Shown: piece by piece, positions 1 through 8,896 of the stretch
How positions within the stretch are numbered: position 1 is the stretch's first letter
How the letters are laid out: the number at the start of each line of letters is the position of its first letter
Source: Allokutzneria multivorans
Lineage (GTDB): Bacteria; Actinomycetota; Actinomycetes; Mycobacteriales; Pseudonocardiaceae
Length of the DNA stretch: 64,000 bases
Reading direction: 5' to 3'
Assembly (NCBI RefSeq): GCF_039537405.1
Contig: NZ_BAABAL010000005.1
Span: 372,001-436,000 of the forward strand
Notes under the pieces: generated by a model
The model's database searches: none
Told to the model about the DNA's origin: nothing
The model's input: the letters and a program-made list of their open reading frames with translations, nothing else
Position numbers and translations under genes: made by a program

Positions 1-486
1 TCCGACCAGCACCTCGTTGACCAGGCCGAAGTCGGTGTCGAAGAGGAACATCCAGACCGTCGAGCCCGCGACCGCCGGAGTCGCCCACGCGCCGAGCGCC
101 GCGAGGAACAGGATCATTCTCGGCACGGCGCGCACCCGGGACGCGAGCACCGCCAGCGCTCCGCCGACGGCCAGCGTGCCGATCACGCAGACCGCCGCGA
201 ACCCCACGGTCTGCGTGAGCACGGTCCAGAACTGCGGGTCACCGAACAGTTTCTGGTAGTTGCCGAGGCCGAGGAACTCCAACGGAGCCCCGCCGCTCGC
301 CTGCTCCTGGCCGTAGTCGAAGAGCGAGATCAGGACGAGTTGGTAGAGCGGGTAGCCGAGCAGGCCGCCCAGGATCAGCAGGGTGGGCGTGAGGTACCTC
401 GCCGCTGCCCACCCGTCGCCACGTCGTTTCCCTTGCCGCGCAGGCACATCGTGCACCGGCTCGGCCACCATGACCTGGTGTGTCAT
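1..486 (-). CDS. Sugar ABC transporter permease, MalF type (cut by window edge)
   Basis: Inner-membrane subunit of a carbohydrate importer. The visible 162 residues start MTHQVMVAEP, followed by three hydrophobic segments at roughly residues 29-55, 88-115 and 125-145; the EAA-loop half that docks the ATPase lies outside the window. The ATG at 486 is 9 bases after the stop of the binding-protein gene, so the two are co-transcribed. No ATP-binding gene is seen beside them, as is common for CUT1 transporters that share an MsiK-type ATPase. The operon carries a DasR-type operator upstream of the binding protein, so an aminosugar substrate is likely. Family call is firm; substrate is inference. 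Confidence 0.85.
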   Translation of the reverse strand, partial: MTHQVMVAEPVHDVPARQGKRRGDGWAAARYLTPTLLILGGLLGYPLYQLVLISLFDYGQEQASGGAPLEFLGLGNYQKLFGDPQFWTVLTQTVGFAAVCVIGTLAVGGALAVLASRVRAVPRMILFLAALGAWATPAVAGSTVWMFLFDTDFGLVNEVLVG

Positions 487-495
487 CGCGACCGC

Positions 496-1785
496 CTAGG
501 AGGTGAAGGCCGAGTTCATCAGCTGCGCCGCCGCTGAGCTCGCCTGGTCGATCGGCTGCGCGCCGGTGATCACTTGCTGGATCATGTTGGGCAGCACCGC
601 CTGCGCGTCGATCTTGGCCCAGGCCGGGGTCGCCGGGACGAACCGCGTTCCTGCCTCCGAGGTGGTGATGAACGGCTTCACGAACGGGTCGTTGGCGCCG
701 AGGGTGCGCTGGAGGTCGGAGAAGGTCGGCAGGTTTCCCATGGCCCGGTACAGCTTCTCCTGGTACTGCTTGCCGCCCAGCAGCTGCATGAAGTCCTTGG
801 CCAGGGTGCGCCGCTGCGTCGACTTCAGCACGCCGAGCAGGTTGCCACCGGCGAACGCGGGCGCCACCGAGCCCGCCGCGGTGCCCGGCAGCGGGACCAC
901 GGCGTACTTGCCCTTCGCCGCACCGGCTTCCACGGCCTGGCGGTTGAAGTTGCCGCCGATGGTCATCGCGGCCTTGCCGGAGACGAACTGCTGCACGCTC
1001 GCGTCGCCGCCGTTCTGCGCGCACTGCGCGGGCGGGCAGATGTCGTCCTTGAGCAGCTCGGTGTAGCGGGCGATCCCGGCACGAGCGGCCGAACTGTCCA
1101 CAGTGGAGGACCACTTTCCGTTGTCCTGCCTGGCGATCTCGCCGCCCGCCGCCCAGACGAAGGGCAGCATCGCGTAGGTGTACTTGCCGCCGACCGAGAT
1201 GCCGTACAGCTCCGGCTTCGCCTGCCTGATCCGACGCGCGAGCGGGGCGATCTCCTCGATCGTCTTCGGCGGCTGCACACCGAGCTCGGCGAACACGTCG
1301 GTGCGGTAGTACAGCGCGCGCAGCCCGACGAACCACGGAACGCCGTAGACCTTGCCGTCCACCTTGCCCGTCTCCAGCACCGACGGGTCGAGGTCCTTGC
1401 CCTCCGGCCAGGCGGAGACGTCGGCGGTCACATCGGTGAAGCCACCGGAAGCCACGTAGCCCGCGAGGTCGGTGTTGCCGAACTCCGCGACGTCCGGCGA
1501 GCTCTTCGCGTCGCTGAACGCGGCCTTGAACCGTTCGGCCCGCGAGGCGATCTGGATGTACTGGACGTCGACCTTGACCCCGGCGTTGCGCGCCTCGAAC
1601 TCCTTGACCGCCTCGGCGACCACCGCTTCCTTGGGCGCGCGGTTGACCTCGTCGAAGAGCCAGACGCGCAGCGTGCCGGACTTCTCGTCCGTGCCGCTGG
1701 ACTGCGAGGCCGACTGCACCGGGGCGCAGCCCGAGAGCGCGAGCGTGCCCAGCGCGCCGATCACCAGAAGCCGCCTCAGCCTCAT
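496..1785 (-). CDS. Sugar ABC transporter substrate-binding lipoprotein (CUT1 family)
   Basis: 429-residue extracellular solute-binding protein that captures a sugar and hands it to the permease downstream. It begins MRLRRLLVIGALGTLALSGC, a lipoprotein signal with lipobox LSGC. The body has features of the MalE/UgpB-like group: GTLRVWLFD early, SSPDVAEFGN, and VYGVPWFVGLRALYYRTD. A good Shine-Dalgarno (GGAGGTC) precedes the ATG at 1785. A DasR-type operator lies about 65 bases upstream between candidate -35 TTGTCG and -10 TAGCAT boxes. This resembles the second (NgcE-like) aminosugar transporter of streptomycetes, but the sugar cannot be read from sequence. Confidence 0.9.
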   Translation of the reverse strand: MRLRRLLVIGALGTLALSGCAPVQSASQSSGTDEKSGTLRVWLFDEVNRAPKEAVVAEAVKEFEARNAGVKVDVQYIQIASRAERFKAAFSDAKSSPDVAEFGNTDLAGYVASGGFTDVTADVSAWPEGKDLDPSVLETGKVDGKVYGVPWFVGLRALYYRTDVFAELGVQPPKTIEEIAPLARRIRQAKPELYGISVGGKYTYAMLPFVWAAGGEIARQDNGKWSSTVDSSAARAGIARYTELLKDDICPPAQCAQNGGDASVQQFVSGKAAMTIGGNFNRQAVEAGAAKGKYAVVPLPGTAAGSVAPAFAGGNLLGVLKSTQRRTLAKDFMQLLGGKQYQEKLYRAMGNLPTFSDLQRTLGANDPFVKPFITTSEAGTRFVPATPAWAKIDAQAVLPNMIQQVITGAQPIDQASSAAAQLMNSAFTS

Positions 1786-1842
1786 CTTCCGACCTCCGTT
1801 GCATATCGTGCAACTACTGTTTCACAATGGGCAATGGATCGG

Positions 1843-1871
1843 ATGCTAAGTGGTCTGAACCAGCGCGACAA
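1843..1871 (-). promoter_or_regulatory. DasR-type operator (dre) within a promoter of the sugar ABC operon
   Basis: The plus strand reads AGTGGTCTGAACCAG at 1849-1863, matching the core TGGTCTAGACCA at 10 of 12 positions. On the minus strand it lies in the 17-base spacer between TTGTCG (-35-like) and TAGCAT (-10-like, plus positions 1843-1848). Binding of the GntR-family regulator DasR here would block the promoter. The match is seen; binding is inferred. Confidence 0.7.
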
Positions 1872-1880
1872 GAGACGACG

Positions 1881-1911
1881 AGGGGCACCTTCCACGCGGG
1901 AAGGTGCCCCT
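1881..1911 (-). terminator. Hairpin terminator after cutC
   Basis: A perfect 13-bp stem, AGGGGCACCTTCC paired with GGAAGGTGCCCCT around a 5-base loop, lies 20 bases past the cutC stop and before the promoter of the next operon. No T-tract follows, as is usual in actinomycetes. Confidence 0.75.
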
Positions 1912-1930
1912 CGATGAACAAACGCGCTGG

Positions 1931-2608
1931 TCAGGCCGTATCGTGAAGCCCTCCGTGACACAACTGTGCCCATTCGCGAACTGACTTCGCGTCCACCGCT
2001 CCCGCCCAGCCCCGGGGCCGGACAGCGCTGCCGACGTGGAACCCGCGCACTCCGGCCGCCTTGAGCGGCGCCACGTGCTCGCGCTGGAGACCACCACCGA
2101 CGAGCAGGCTCAACGGGTCCTGCCGGAGCGCCAGTTCGCGCAGCATCGACATGCCGTGCTCGACCCCCTTCGGGGCGCCCGAGGCGAGCACCGTGTCCGC
2201 GCCGAGGTTCTCCACCTCGGCCCACGAGAGCAACGGGTCGGCCGAGTTGTCCAGCGCGCGGTGGAAGGTCCAGCGGCAGCCGTCCAGTTCCCCGACCAGT
2301 TCGCGGCAGGCATCGAGATCGAGGTTGCCGTCCTGGCGGAGGAAGCCGAGCACGAACTCCGTCGCCCCCGCCGCGCGCAGCTCCGCCGCGCTCTTGCGCA
2401 GGCCCGCGAGATCCGCCGGGCGGTAGCCGTCCTGGTCGCGGAGCATGACGCGCACCGGCAGCGTCGTCGCCGCGAGCACCGCCCTGGTCACCTCGACATC
2501 GGGGGTGAGCCCGCCCGCCGACATGTCGGAGACGAGTTCGAGCCGGTCTGCGCCACCGGCCTGAGCGGCCTCGGCGTCCGTGGGGTCCAGCGCGATGACT
2601 TCCAGCAT
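1931..2608 (-). CDS. cutC: CutC family protein
   Basis: 225-residue TIM-barrel protein of the CutC family, historically linked to copper handling but of uncertain molecular role. It opens with MLEVIALDPTDAEAAQAGGA, then ADRLELVSDMSAGGLTPD, VRVMLRDQDGY, FHRALDN, LASGAPKGVEHG and LLVGGGLQREHV, all conserved CutC positions, and has the usual length. The ATG at 2608 lies 6 bases after a TAGCAT -10 box, so the message is probably leaderless. A DasR-type operator sits immediately upstream of that -10, which places cutC with aminosugar genes rather than metal genes. Confidence 0.93.
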   Translation of the reverse strand: MLEVIALDPTDAEAAQAGGADRLELVSDMSAGGLTPDVEVTRAVLAATTLPVRVMLRDQDGYRPADLAGLRKSAAELRAAGATEFVLGFLRQDGNLDLDACRELVGELDGCRWTFHRALDNSADPLLSWAEVENLGADTVLASGAPKGVEHGMSMLRELALRQDPLSLLVGGGLQREHVAPLKAAGVRGFHVGSAVRPRGWAGAVDAKSVREWAQLCHGGLHDTA

Positions 2609-2614
2609 GGAGCC

Positions 2615-2634
2615 ATGCTAGTGGTCTAGACCTT
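2615..2634 (-). promoter_or_regulatory. DasR-type operator overlapping the cutC promoter
   Basis: The plus strand reads AGTGGTCTAGACCTT at 2620-2634: 11 of 12 core positions match the palindrome TGGTCTAGACCA. On the minus strand TAGCAT (plus 2615-2620) abuts the operator and is 6 bases from the ATG, the geometry of a leaderless actinobacterial promoter. Repression by DasR is inferred from the sequence match and from dasR being in this window. Confidence 0.8.
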
Positions 2635-2666
2635 TTCGGCGGCAGGGCCACTCGACCCATTCGCGC

Positions 2667-2719
2667 ACCCAATGCGGCATTGGTTACGTCTGACGAAACA
2701 AATGCCACATTGGGTACGT
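2667..2719 (-). repeat. 53-bp hairpin repeat (type C), copy 1
   Basis: Reverse complement of the element at 32726-32778 with 51 of 53 bases identical. Its arms CCCAATGTGGCATT and AATGCCGCATTGGG pair at 13 of 14 positions around a loop of about 20 bases, so each copy can fold into a long hairpin. No coding potential is seen. Confidence 0.9.
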
Positions 2720-2754
2720 CCGGCGCCTGGGCGTTTCGGTCGACGTTGGGCCGA

Positions 2755-2838
2755 GGTTTGGTGCGGTTGAAGACCGTTTCGGCGGGGGTTCGGTGTGCTT
2801 GAAGACCGGCGAACCACCCTGGCGGAGTGCTACGAGGG
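2755..2838. repeat. 84-bp direct repeat (type A), copy 1
   Basis: Identical to 2994-3077 except for two bases (2798 and 2831 in this copy). It contains GGTTGAAGACCG and CTTGAAGACCGG cores, related to the GGTCTTCAAGACC palindrome at 24358 and 32648 and to the copy at 63230. Between the two copies there is only G-rich sequence with no credible gene. Confidence 0.9.
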
Positions 2839-2993
2839 ACGGAAGCACCGCGCGGAAACGGAGGGCACCAGGAGGCGGAGGAGGCGGTGCGAGGAACGGG
2901 ATGCCGCCGGGACGGAGTCCTGCGGAACGGAGTGCGGTGGCGAGCGGACGGTTCGCATGGCTGAGGCGAAGGCTCGGCGTGGCGGGCGTGGCG

Positions 2994-3077
2994 GGTTTGG
3001 TGCGGTTGAAGACCGTTTCGGCGGGGGTTCGGTGTACTTGAAGACCGGCGAACCACCCTGGCGGAGTGCTGCGAGGG
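2994..3077. repeat. 84-bp direct repeat (type A), copy 2
   Basis: Second copy of the 2755-2838 repeat, 239 bases further on, in the same orientation. The stretch 2609-3319 as a whole holds no gene that I can support; it is made of repeat types C, A, A and B plus the groEL terminator. Confidence 0.9.
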
Positions 3078-3155
3078 GGAGGGGCGCGAGGGCGGGCGGT
3101 GGGGTGCGGGCGGGCGGTGGCGAACGTGGTGCTGGCCTCTGCGTGGGCGTGACGC

Positions 3156-3235
3156 CAATGCCGCGTTTGGTGCGTTGAGGTCCCTGAATGAGTCATTGAG
3201 GGAGCTCAAGTACCTCAATGAGTCATTCAGGGGGA
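3156..3235. repeat. 30-bp-period tandem repeat (type B), about 2.6 units
   Basis: Units start at 3156, 3186 and 3216, exactly 30 bases apart, with cores CAATGCCGCGTTTGG, GAATGAGTCATTGAG and CAATGAGTCATTCAG. The core AATGAGTCATT is palindromic about its central base. The same unit length recurs at 12861 and 32531. Confidence 0.85.
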
Positions 3236-3250
3236 AAGCGGGGGAAAGGG

Positions 3251-3282
3251 AAGGGGCCCGGTCCTGGTGGACCGGGCCCCTT
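3251..3282 (-). terminator. groEL terminator hairpin
   Basis: AAGGGGCCCGGTC pairs perfectly with GACCGGGCCCCTT (13 bp) around a 6-base loop, 38 bases past the groEL stop codon. Confidence 0.8.
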
Positions 3283-3319
3283 CGGGTGCTGCGGGTACTG
3301 CTGGGTGGTGCGGGGTGGA

Positions 3320-4942
<1,623 letters not shown>

Positions 4943-5041
4943 TGCGGCGTAGTCCTCCGGTGCATGGATGACACGATGCTCGGCCAGGCTCGGTGCCCGC
5001 GACGGACGCCCGGTTCTTCCCGGACTCACCGTCCCGACCTC

Positions 5042-5068
5042 TTAGCACTCACCGGTAGCGAGTGCTAA
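5042..5068 (-). promoter_or_regulatory. CIRCE operator 1
   Basis: Perfect consensus TTAGCACTC, 9 bases, GAGTGCTAA; the binding site of the heat-shock repressor HrcA, 100 bases upstream of groEL. Confidence 0.95.
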
Positions 5069-5075
5069 TGCAGGT

Positions 5076-5102
5076 TTAGCACTCGGAGGGGGCGAGTGCA
5101 AG
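5076..5102 (-). promoter_or_regulatory. CIRCE operator 2
   Basis: TTAGCACTC, 9 bases, GAGTGCAAG: a second HrcA site with one perfect arm and two changes at the end of the other arm. It directly abuts the stop codon of the upstream kinase gene at 5103. Confidence 0.85.
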
Positions 5103-6410
5103 CTAGCGCGTGACCGTCGGCACCTTGGTCGGCAGACCGCGCGAGACGCTCGGGGTCGGTGGGATCGGGTTCTCGGTGCTCTCGCCGCCGCCTCCGTTGA
5201 CGATCAGCACCACCACGAGCACCAGCACCGCGACCGCGACGACGGCGAGCACCGGGATCACCCAGCGGGCCAGGCCGGAGCCGCTGTTCTTGCCGAAGGC
5301 GGTCGTCCCCGCCGGCATCGGCGGGCGCAGCCGCATCGGTTCCCCGTTGGCCGGGGGCAGCGGCTGCTGCTGGTAGCCCTGCTGCGGAACCGGGCGGTGC
5401 TGCTGGGCCTGCTGCGGGGGCTGGGCGTAGTTCTGGTGCTGCGGGTGCTGGTGCTGCGGCATCGGCGGCCTGCTGACCATGCCCTGCGGAGCCGGAGCCG
5501 GAGCCGGAGCGGGCTGGGGCTGCTGAACGGGCTGGGCCTGCGGCGGCGGGCGGTAGGCGGGCGGGGTGCTCGGCTGGGGCACGTTCGCCAGCGCCTTGGT
5601 CGCGGCGGCGATCAGCTCGCGGCAGTTCGCGTAGCGCTTGCCGGACTCCTTGGCCATGCCCCTGCGGATGACCTCGTCGATGGCGGGCGGCAGCTGCACG
5701 AGCGAGCTGACCGCGGGCGCCTCCTTGCCGAGGTGGCCCTGGATGACCTCGGGCACCTTGCCCTGGAACGGCGGGCGGCCGGTGAGGCAGGCGAAGAGCA
5801 CGCACGCCAGCGAGTACGCGTCGGTGCGCGGGTCGACCGGCTCCCCGCGCAGGTGCTCGGGCGCGGCGTAGGTCGGCGAGCCGAGGAAGTCGCCGCCCCT
5901 GGTGCGGTGGCCGGTGGCGCCGCGCCGGGTGAGCCCGAAGTCGGCGAGGTAGACGTGCTCGCTCGCGGACTCCTGGTTGGTGACCAGCATGTTGGCGGGC
6001 TTGATGTCCAGGTGGACCAGGCCCCTGCCGTGCAGCATGTCCAGCGCGTCGGCCACCTGGCCGATCAGCCGCAGGGTGCGCTCGGGGGAGATCGGGCCGT
6101 CCTTGATCAGACTGGCCAGGTCCGAGCCGTCGACGAAGCGCATCGCGATGTAGAGCAGCCCGTCGACCTCGCCGAAGTCGTAGAGCGGCACCACGTGCGA
6201 GTGGTCGATGGCCGAGGTGTTGCGCGCCTCGTCGACGAACCGTTCGCGGAACTCGGCGTCGACCGTCAGGTGATCGGCGATCACCTTGAGCGCGACCTTC
6301 CTGCCCAGCCGGACGTCGGTGGCGCGGTACATGACACTCATACCGCCTTGGCCGATCACGCCGTCGATGCGGTAATGACCAAGACGGCGTCCGGTGAGGT
6401 CCTCCGACAC
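5103..6410 (-). CDS. Ser/Thr protein kinase with C-terminal membrane anchor
   Basis: 435-residue PknB-type membrane kinase. Kinase motifs: GQGGMS loop at 20-25, Lys in VALKV near 42, catalytic HLDIKPAN at 133-140 with Asp135, DFG at 157-159 and APE at 183-185. The residue before the catalytic Asp is Leu, not Arg, so it is a non-RD kinase that may not need activation-loop phosphorylation. A Pro/Gln-rich linker (about 275-375) leads to a single membrane segment near 385-406 and a short extracytoplasmic tail without PASTA repeats. Start is GTG at 6410 with no clear Shine-Dalgarno. It lies in tandem upstream of groEL. Confidence 0.95.
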   Translation of the reverse strand: MSEDLTGRRLGHYRIDGVIGQGGMSVMYRATDVRLGRKVALKVIADHLTVDAEFRERFVDEARNTSAIDHSHVVPLYDFGEVDGLLYIAMRFVDGSDLASLIKDGPISPERTLRLIGQVADALDMLHGRGLVHLDIKPANMLVTNQESASEHVYLADFGLTRRGATGHRTRGGDFLGSPTYAAPEHLRGEPVDPRTDAYSLACVLFACLTGRPPFQGKVPEVIQGHLGKEAPAVSSLVQLPPAIDEVIRRGMAKESGKRYANCRELIAAATKALANVPQPSTPPAYRPPPQAQPVQQPQPAPAPAPAPQGMVSRPPMPQHQHPQHQNYAQPPQQAQQHRPVPQQGYQQQPLPPANGEPMRLRPPMPAGTTAFGKNSGSGLARWVIPVLAVVAVAVLVLVVVLIVNGGGGESTENPIPPTPSVSRGLPTKVPTVTR

Positions 6411-6491
6411 AAACGAGCAGCTTAGGGCTTGTCGTGCCGGGAGGCGGGAGTAACCCCCGAATGTCGCGGTGAAATGTGGGCGGCGGGAGGC

Positions 6492-6698
6492 CTACGAGGC
6501 CTTGCGGACGCCGGCGGCCTGCTTGCGGCCGTCGCGACCGTCTTGCACGTCGAACTCCACGCGCTCCCCCTCGGCGAGGGTGCGGAAGCCGTCCATCTCG
6601 ATGGCGGAGTAGTGGACGAAGACGTCAGGCCCTCCGTCGGTGGCGATGAAGCCGTAGCCCTTTTCCGCGTTGAACCACTTGACCGTGCCCAGAGCCAC
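6492..6698 (-). CDS. Cold-shock domain protein
   Basis: 68-residue CspA-family RNA chaperone. It has RNP1-type GYGFIA and RNP2-type VFVHYSAI motifs after the GTVKWFNAEKG opening. Start is GTG at 6698 with AAGGAGGA seven bases before it. It is the usual single-domain length and stands alone between the kinase and the AIM24 gene. Confidence 0.96.
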   Translation of the reverse strand: MALGTVKWFNAEKGYGFIATDGGPDVFVHYSAIEMDGFRTLAEGERVEFDVQDGRDGRKQAAGVRKAS

Positions 6699-6800
6699 CG
6701 AATCCTCCTTGGCGCATCCGATGAAGCGCGATCAACGCTACCCGAGCACGCCTCGGAAGTCCGCTACCAAATTGTCACTGGCGATGAGCGGATTCCTTTG

Positions 6801-7487
6801 CTACAAGCGGTTTCCGCCGCCCGCCGAGTGCAGCGAGGACGCGAGTGTCCTGGGATTTCGGGTCTGTGCCAGCACTTCGCCGGGTCCGGCGAAGTCGAAC
6901 ACGAGCCCCTCGCCCGTCTTGATCGACTGCGGACCGCCCTGCGCCAGAGCGCGCAACCGGGCCTGCACCCCCTCGGAGTAACCGACGAGGTGCCCGGAGT
7001 CGACGGTGACCAACTCCCCTGCCTGCAACGTGATCACGTCGAGCGCGCCGAAGCAGGAGAGCACCAGCGAGCCCTGACCGCCCGCGTGCACGAGGAACCC
7101 GCTGTCGGCCCCGAACAACGAACGGAAACCCGGCCACACGTTGTCCAACGTGACCGTCGCGGCCGAGGCGAGCCAGCGCGAGCGCGCCAGGCACCAGCCG
7201 CCGCTCAGCGAACCGGACAACTCGACAACGTGCAGGTCGCCCGGCAGGTGCGGGGCGACGTCCACCCAGCCGCCCTGCGGCGGTGCCGTGTAGGTGGCCG
7301 ACGGCAGCGGATCGGCGCCCCAGCCCGCCTTGGTCAGCGCCTTGAGCGCATGGGAGGCGCGCTGTTCCACGACGACGCCGTAGCTGGTCGCCACCATCGC
7401 GTCGGGCTCGGAGCGCACGGGCTCGCCAGGGGCGAGGATCAGCCTGGCCACTCCGAAGTTCGGCGTGTGCCTGGTCCGGACCTGCAT
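6801..7487 (-). CDS. AIM24 family protein
   Basis: 228-residue protein of the AIM24/TIGR00266-like beta-rich family, whose bacterial role is unknown. Recognisable stretches are GGWCLARSRWLASAATV, GQGSLVLSCFGALDVI and VDSGHLVGYSEGVQ. I chose the ATG at 7487 (MQVRTRHTP); longer reading upstream enters the moeA gene on the other strand. It is divergent from moeA with a 64-base gap. Confidence 0.75.
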   Translation of the reverse strand: MQVRTRHTPNFGVARLILAPGEPVRSEPDAMVATSYGVVVEQRASHALKALTKAGWGADPLPSATYTAPPQGGWVDVAPHLPGDLHVVELSGSLSGGWCLARSRWLASAATVTLDNVWPGFRSLFGADSGFLVHAGGQGSLVLSCFGALDVITLQAGELVTVDSGHLVGYSEGVQARLRALAQGGPQSIKTGEGLVFDFAGPGEVLAQTRNPRTLASSLHSAGGGNRL

Positions 7488-7551
7488 AAGACCTCCGTAC
7501 GACGACCCCCGCGTCAGCGCGTCACGCAGTCTGACACGGCAGGATGGCGGA

Positions 7552-8766
7552 GTGCCGAACACGCCTTCCCTGCGCCCTGTCGCCGAGCACCGCGCCGCCG
7601 TCGCCGCGCTGATCCCCAGGACTCCGGTCGAGCTCAGGCCGCTCGCGGACTGCCTCGGCCTGGTGCTCGCGGAGGACCTGACCGCGCGGATCAGCCTGCC
7701 GCCGTTCGACAACTCCGCGATGGACGGCTACGCGGTGCTGGCGGCCGACATCGCCTCCGCGAGCCCGGGATCGCCGGTGGTGCTGCCGGTGGCCGAGGAC
7801 GTTCCGGCCGGGCGCACGGACTCCCCCGCCCTGGCCCCCGGCACCGCGCACCGGATCATGACCGGCGCCGCGCTCCCGCCCGGCGCGGACGCGATCGTGC
7901 AGGTGGAGCTGACCGACGGCGGTGTCGAGCGCGTCGCGGTGCACCAGCCCAAGGAGCCGGGGATGCACATCCGGCGCGCGGGCGAGGACGTGCGCGCGGG
8001 AGCGAAGGTGCTCGGCGCGGGGACCCGGCTCGGTGCGGCGGAGCTGGGCCTGGCGGCGGCGATCGGCGCGGGTGAGCTGGCGGTGCACCGGCCGCCGAGG
8101 GTGCTGGTGCTGTCCACCGGCTCGGAGCTGGTCGAACCCGGGAAACCGTTGCTGCACGGGCAGATCTACGAGTCCAACGGGGTGATGCTGGCGGCGGCGG
8201 TCGAGCAGGCCGGATGCTCCGCCGAGCTGCTGCGCTTCGTTCCCGACGACGTCGCCGAGTTCCACGCGGCGCTCGCCCCCCATCTGTCCACTGTGGACCT
8301 GGTACTGACCTCGGGCGGGGTCAGCGCGGGCGCCTACGAGGTGGTCAAGGACGCGTTCTCCGGTCAGGGCGTGGAGTTCGTCAAGGTCGCGATGCAGCCG
8401 GGGATGCCGCAGGGTGCGGGGGTGTACCGGGGCGTTCCGGTGATCACGCTGCCCGGCAACCCGGTCAGCTCGATGGTGTCCTTCGAGGTCTTCGTGCGCC
8501 CGGCACTGCGCGCGGCGGCCGGTGACACCGCCCCCGACCGGCCGACGCGGCGGGCCAGGCTGACCGAGCCGCTGCGCTCCGCCCCTGGCAAGCGGCAGTA
8601 CCGGCGCGGCCTCCACGACGCCGACGCGGGCACGGTGTCGGTGGTCGGCGGACCGGGCTCGCACCTGCTGTCGGCGCTCTCCACGTCGAACTGTCTGATG
8701 GAGATCGGCGAGAGCGACACCGAGCTCGTCGAAGGGGCCGAGGTCACGGTGCTGCTGACGCGTTGA
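7552..8766 (+). CDS. moeA: Molybdopterin molybdenumtransferase MoeA
   Basis: 404-residue enzyme that inserts molybdate into adenylylated molybdopterin, the last general step of molybdenum cofactor synthesis. Family signs: LPPFDNSAMDGYAV, IMTGAALPPGADAIV, VLSTGSELVEPG, YESNGVML, TSGGVSAGAYEVV and LPGNPVSSMVSFEVFV. The GTG at 7552 is preferred (AGGATGGCG upstream, immediate VPNTPSLRPV opening). In M. tuberculosis the matching gene is moeA2 beside psd and pssA. Confidence 0.95.
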   Translation: MPNTPSLRPVAEHRAAVAALIPRTPVELRPLADCLGLVLAEDLTARISLPPFDNSAMDGYAVLAADIASASPGSPVVLPVAEDVPAGRTDSPALAPGTAHRIMTGAALPPGADAIVQVELTDGGVERVAVHQPKEPGMHIRRAGEDVRAGAKVLGAGTRLGAAELGLAAAIGAGELAVHRPPRVLVLSTGSELVEPGKPLLHGQIYESNGVMLAAAVEQAGCSAELLRFVPDDVAEFHAALAPHLSTVDLVLTSGGVSAGAYEVVKDAFSGQGVEFVKVAMQPGMPQGAGVYRGVPVITLPGNPVSSMVSFEVFVRPALRAAAGDTAPDRPTRRARLTEPLRSAPGKRQYRRGLHDADAGTVSVVGGPGSHLLSALSTSNCLMEIGESDTELVEGAEVTVLLTR

Positions 8767-8896
8767 TCTTCAGGTCACTTGAGCTGGCGTTTTGGCCAGC
8801 AGGGCGGCGACTTGCGCAAACTCACCGCGGCACCGCAGACTCACGCGCTGCTCACAACTGGGGGTGAGCGGAACACGTCATCGCGGAGGAAACACC

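Noticed and set aside
4943..5029. N-terminal extension of groEL to 5029
   Set aside because: The extra residues are not chaperonin-like; MAKMIAF with GGAGGA upstream is the standard start.
7470..7483. DasR-like CTGGTCCGGACCTG at the start of the AIM24 gene
   Set aside because: Inside coding sequence, outer bases do not match and the neighbours have no sugar link.
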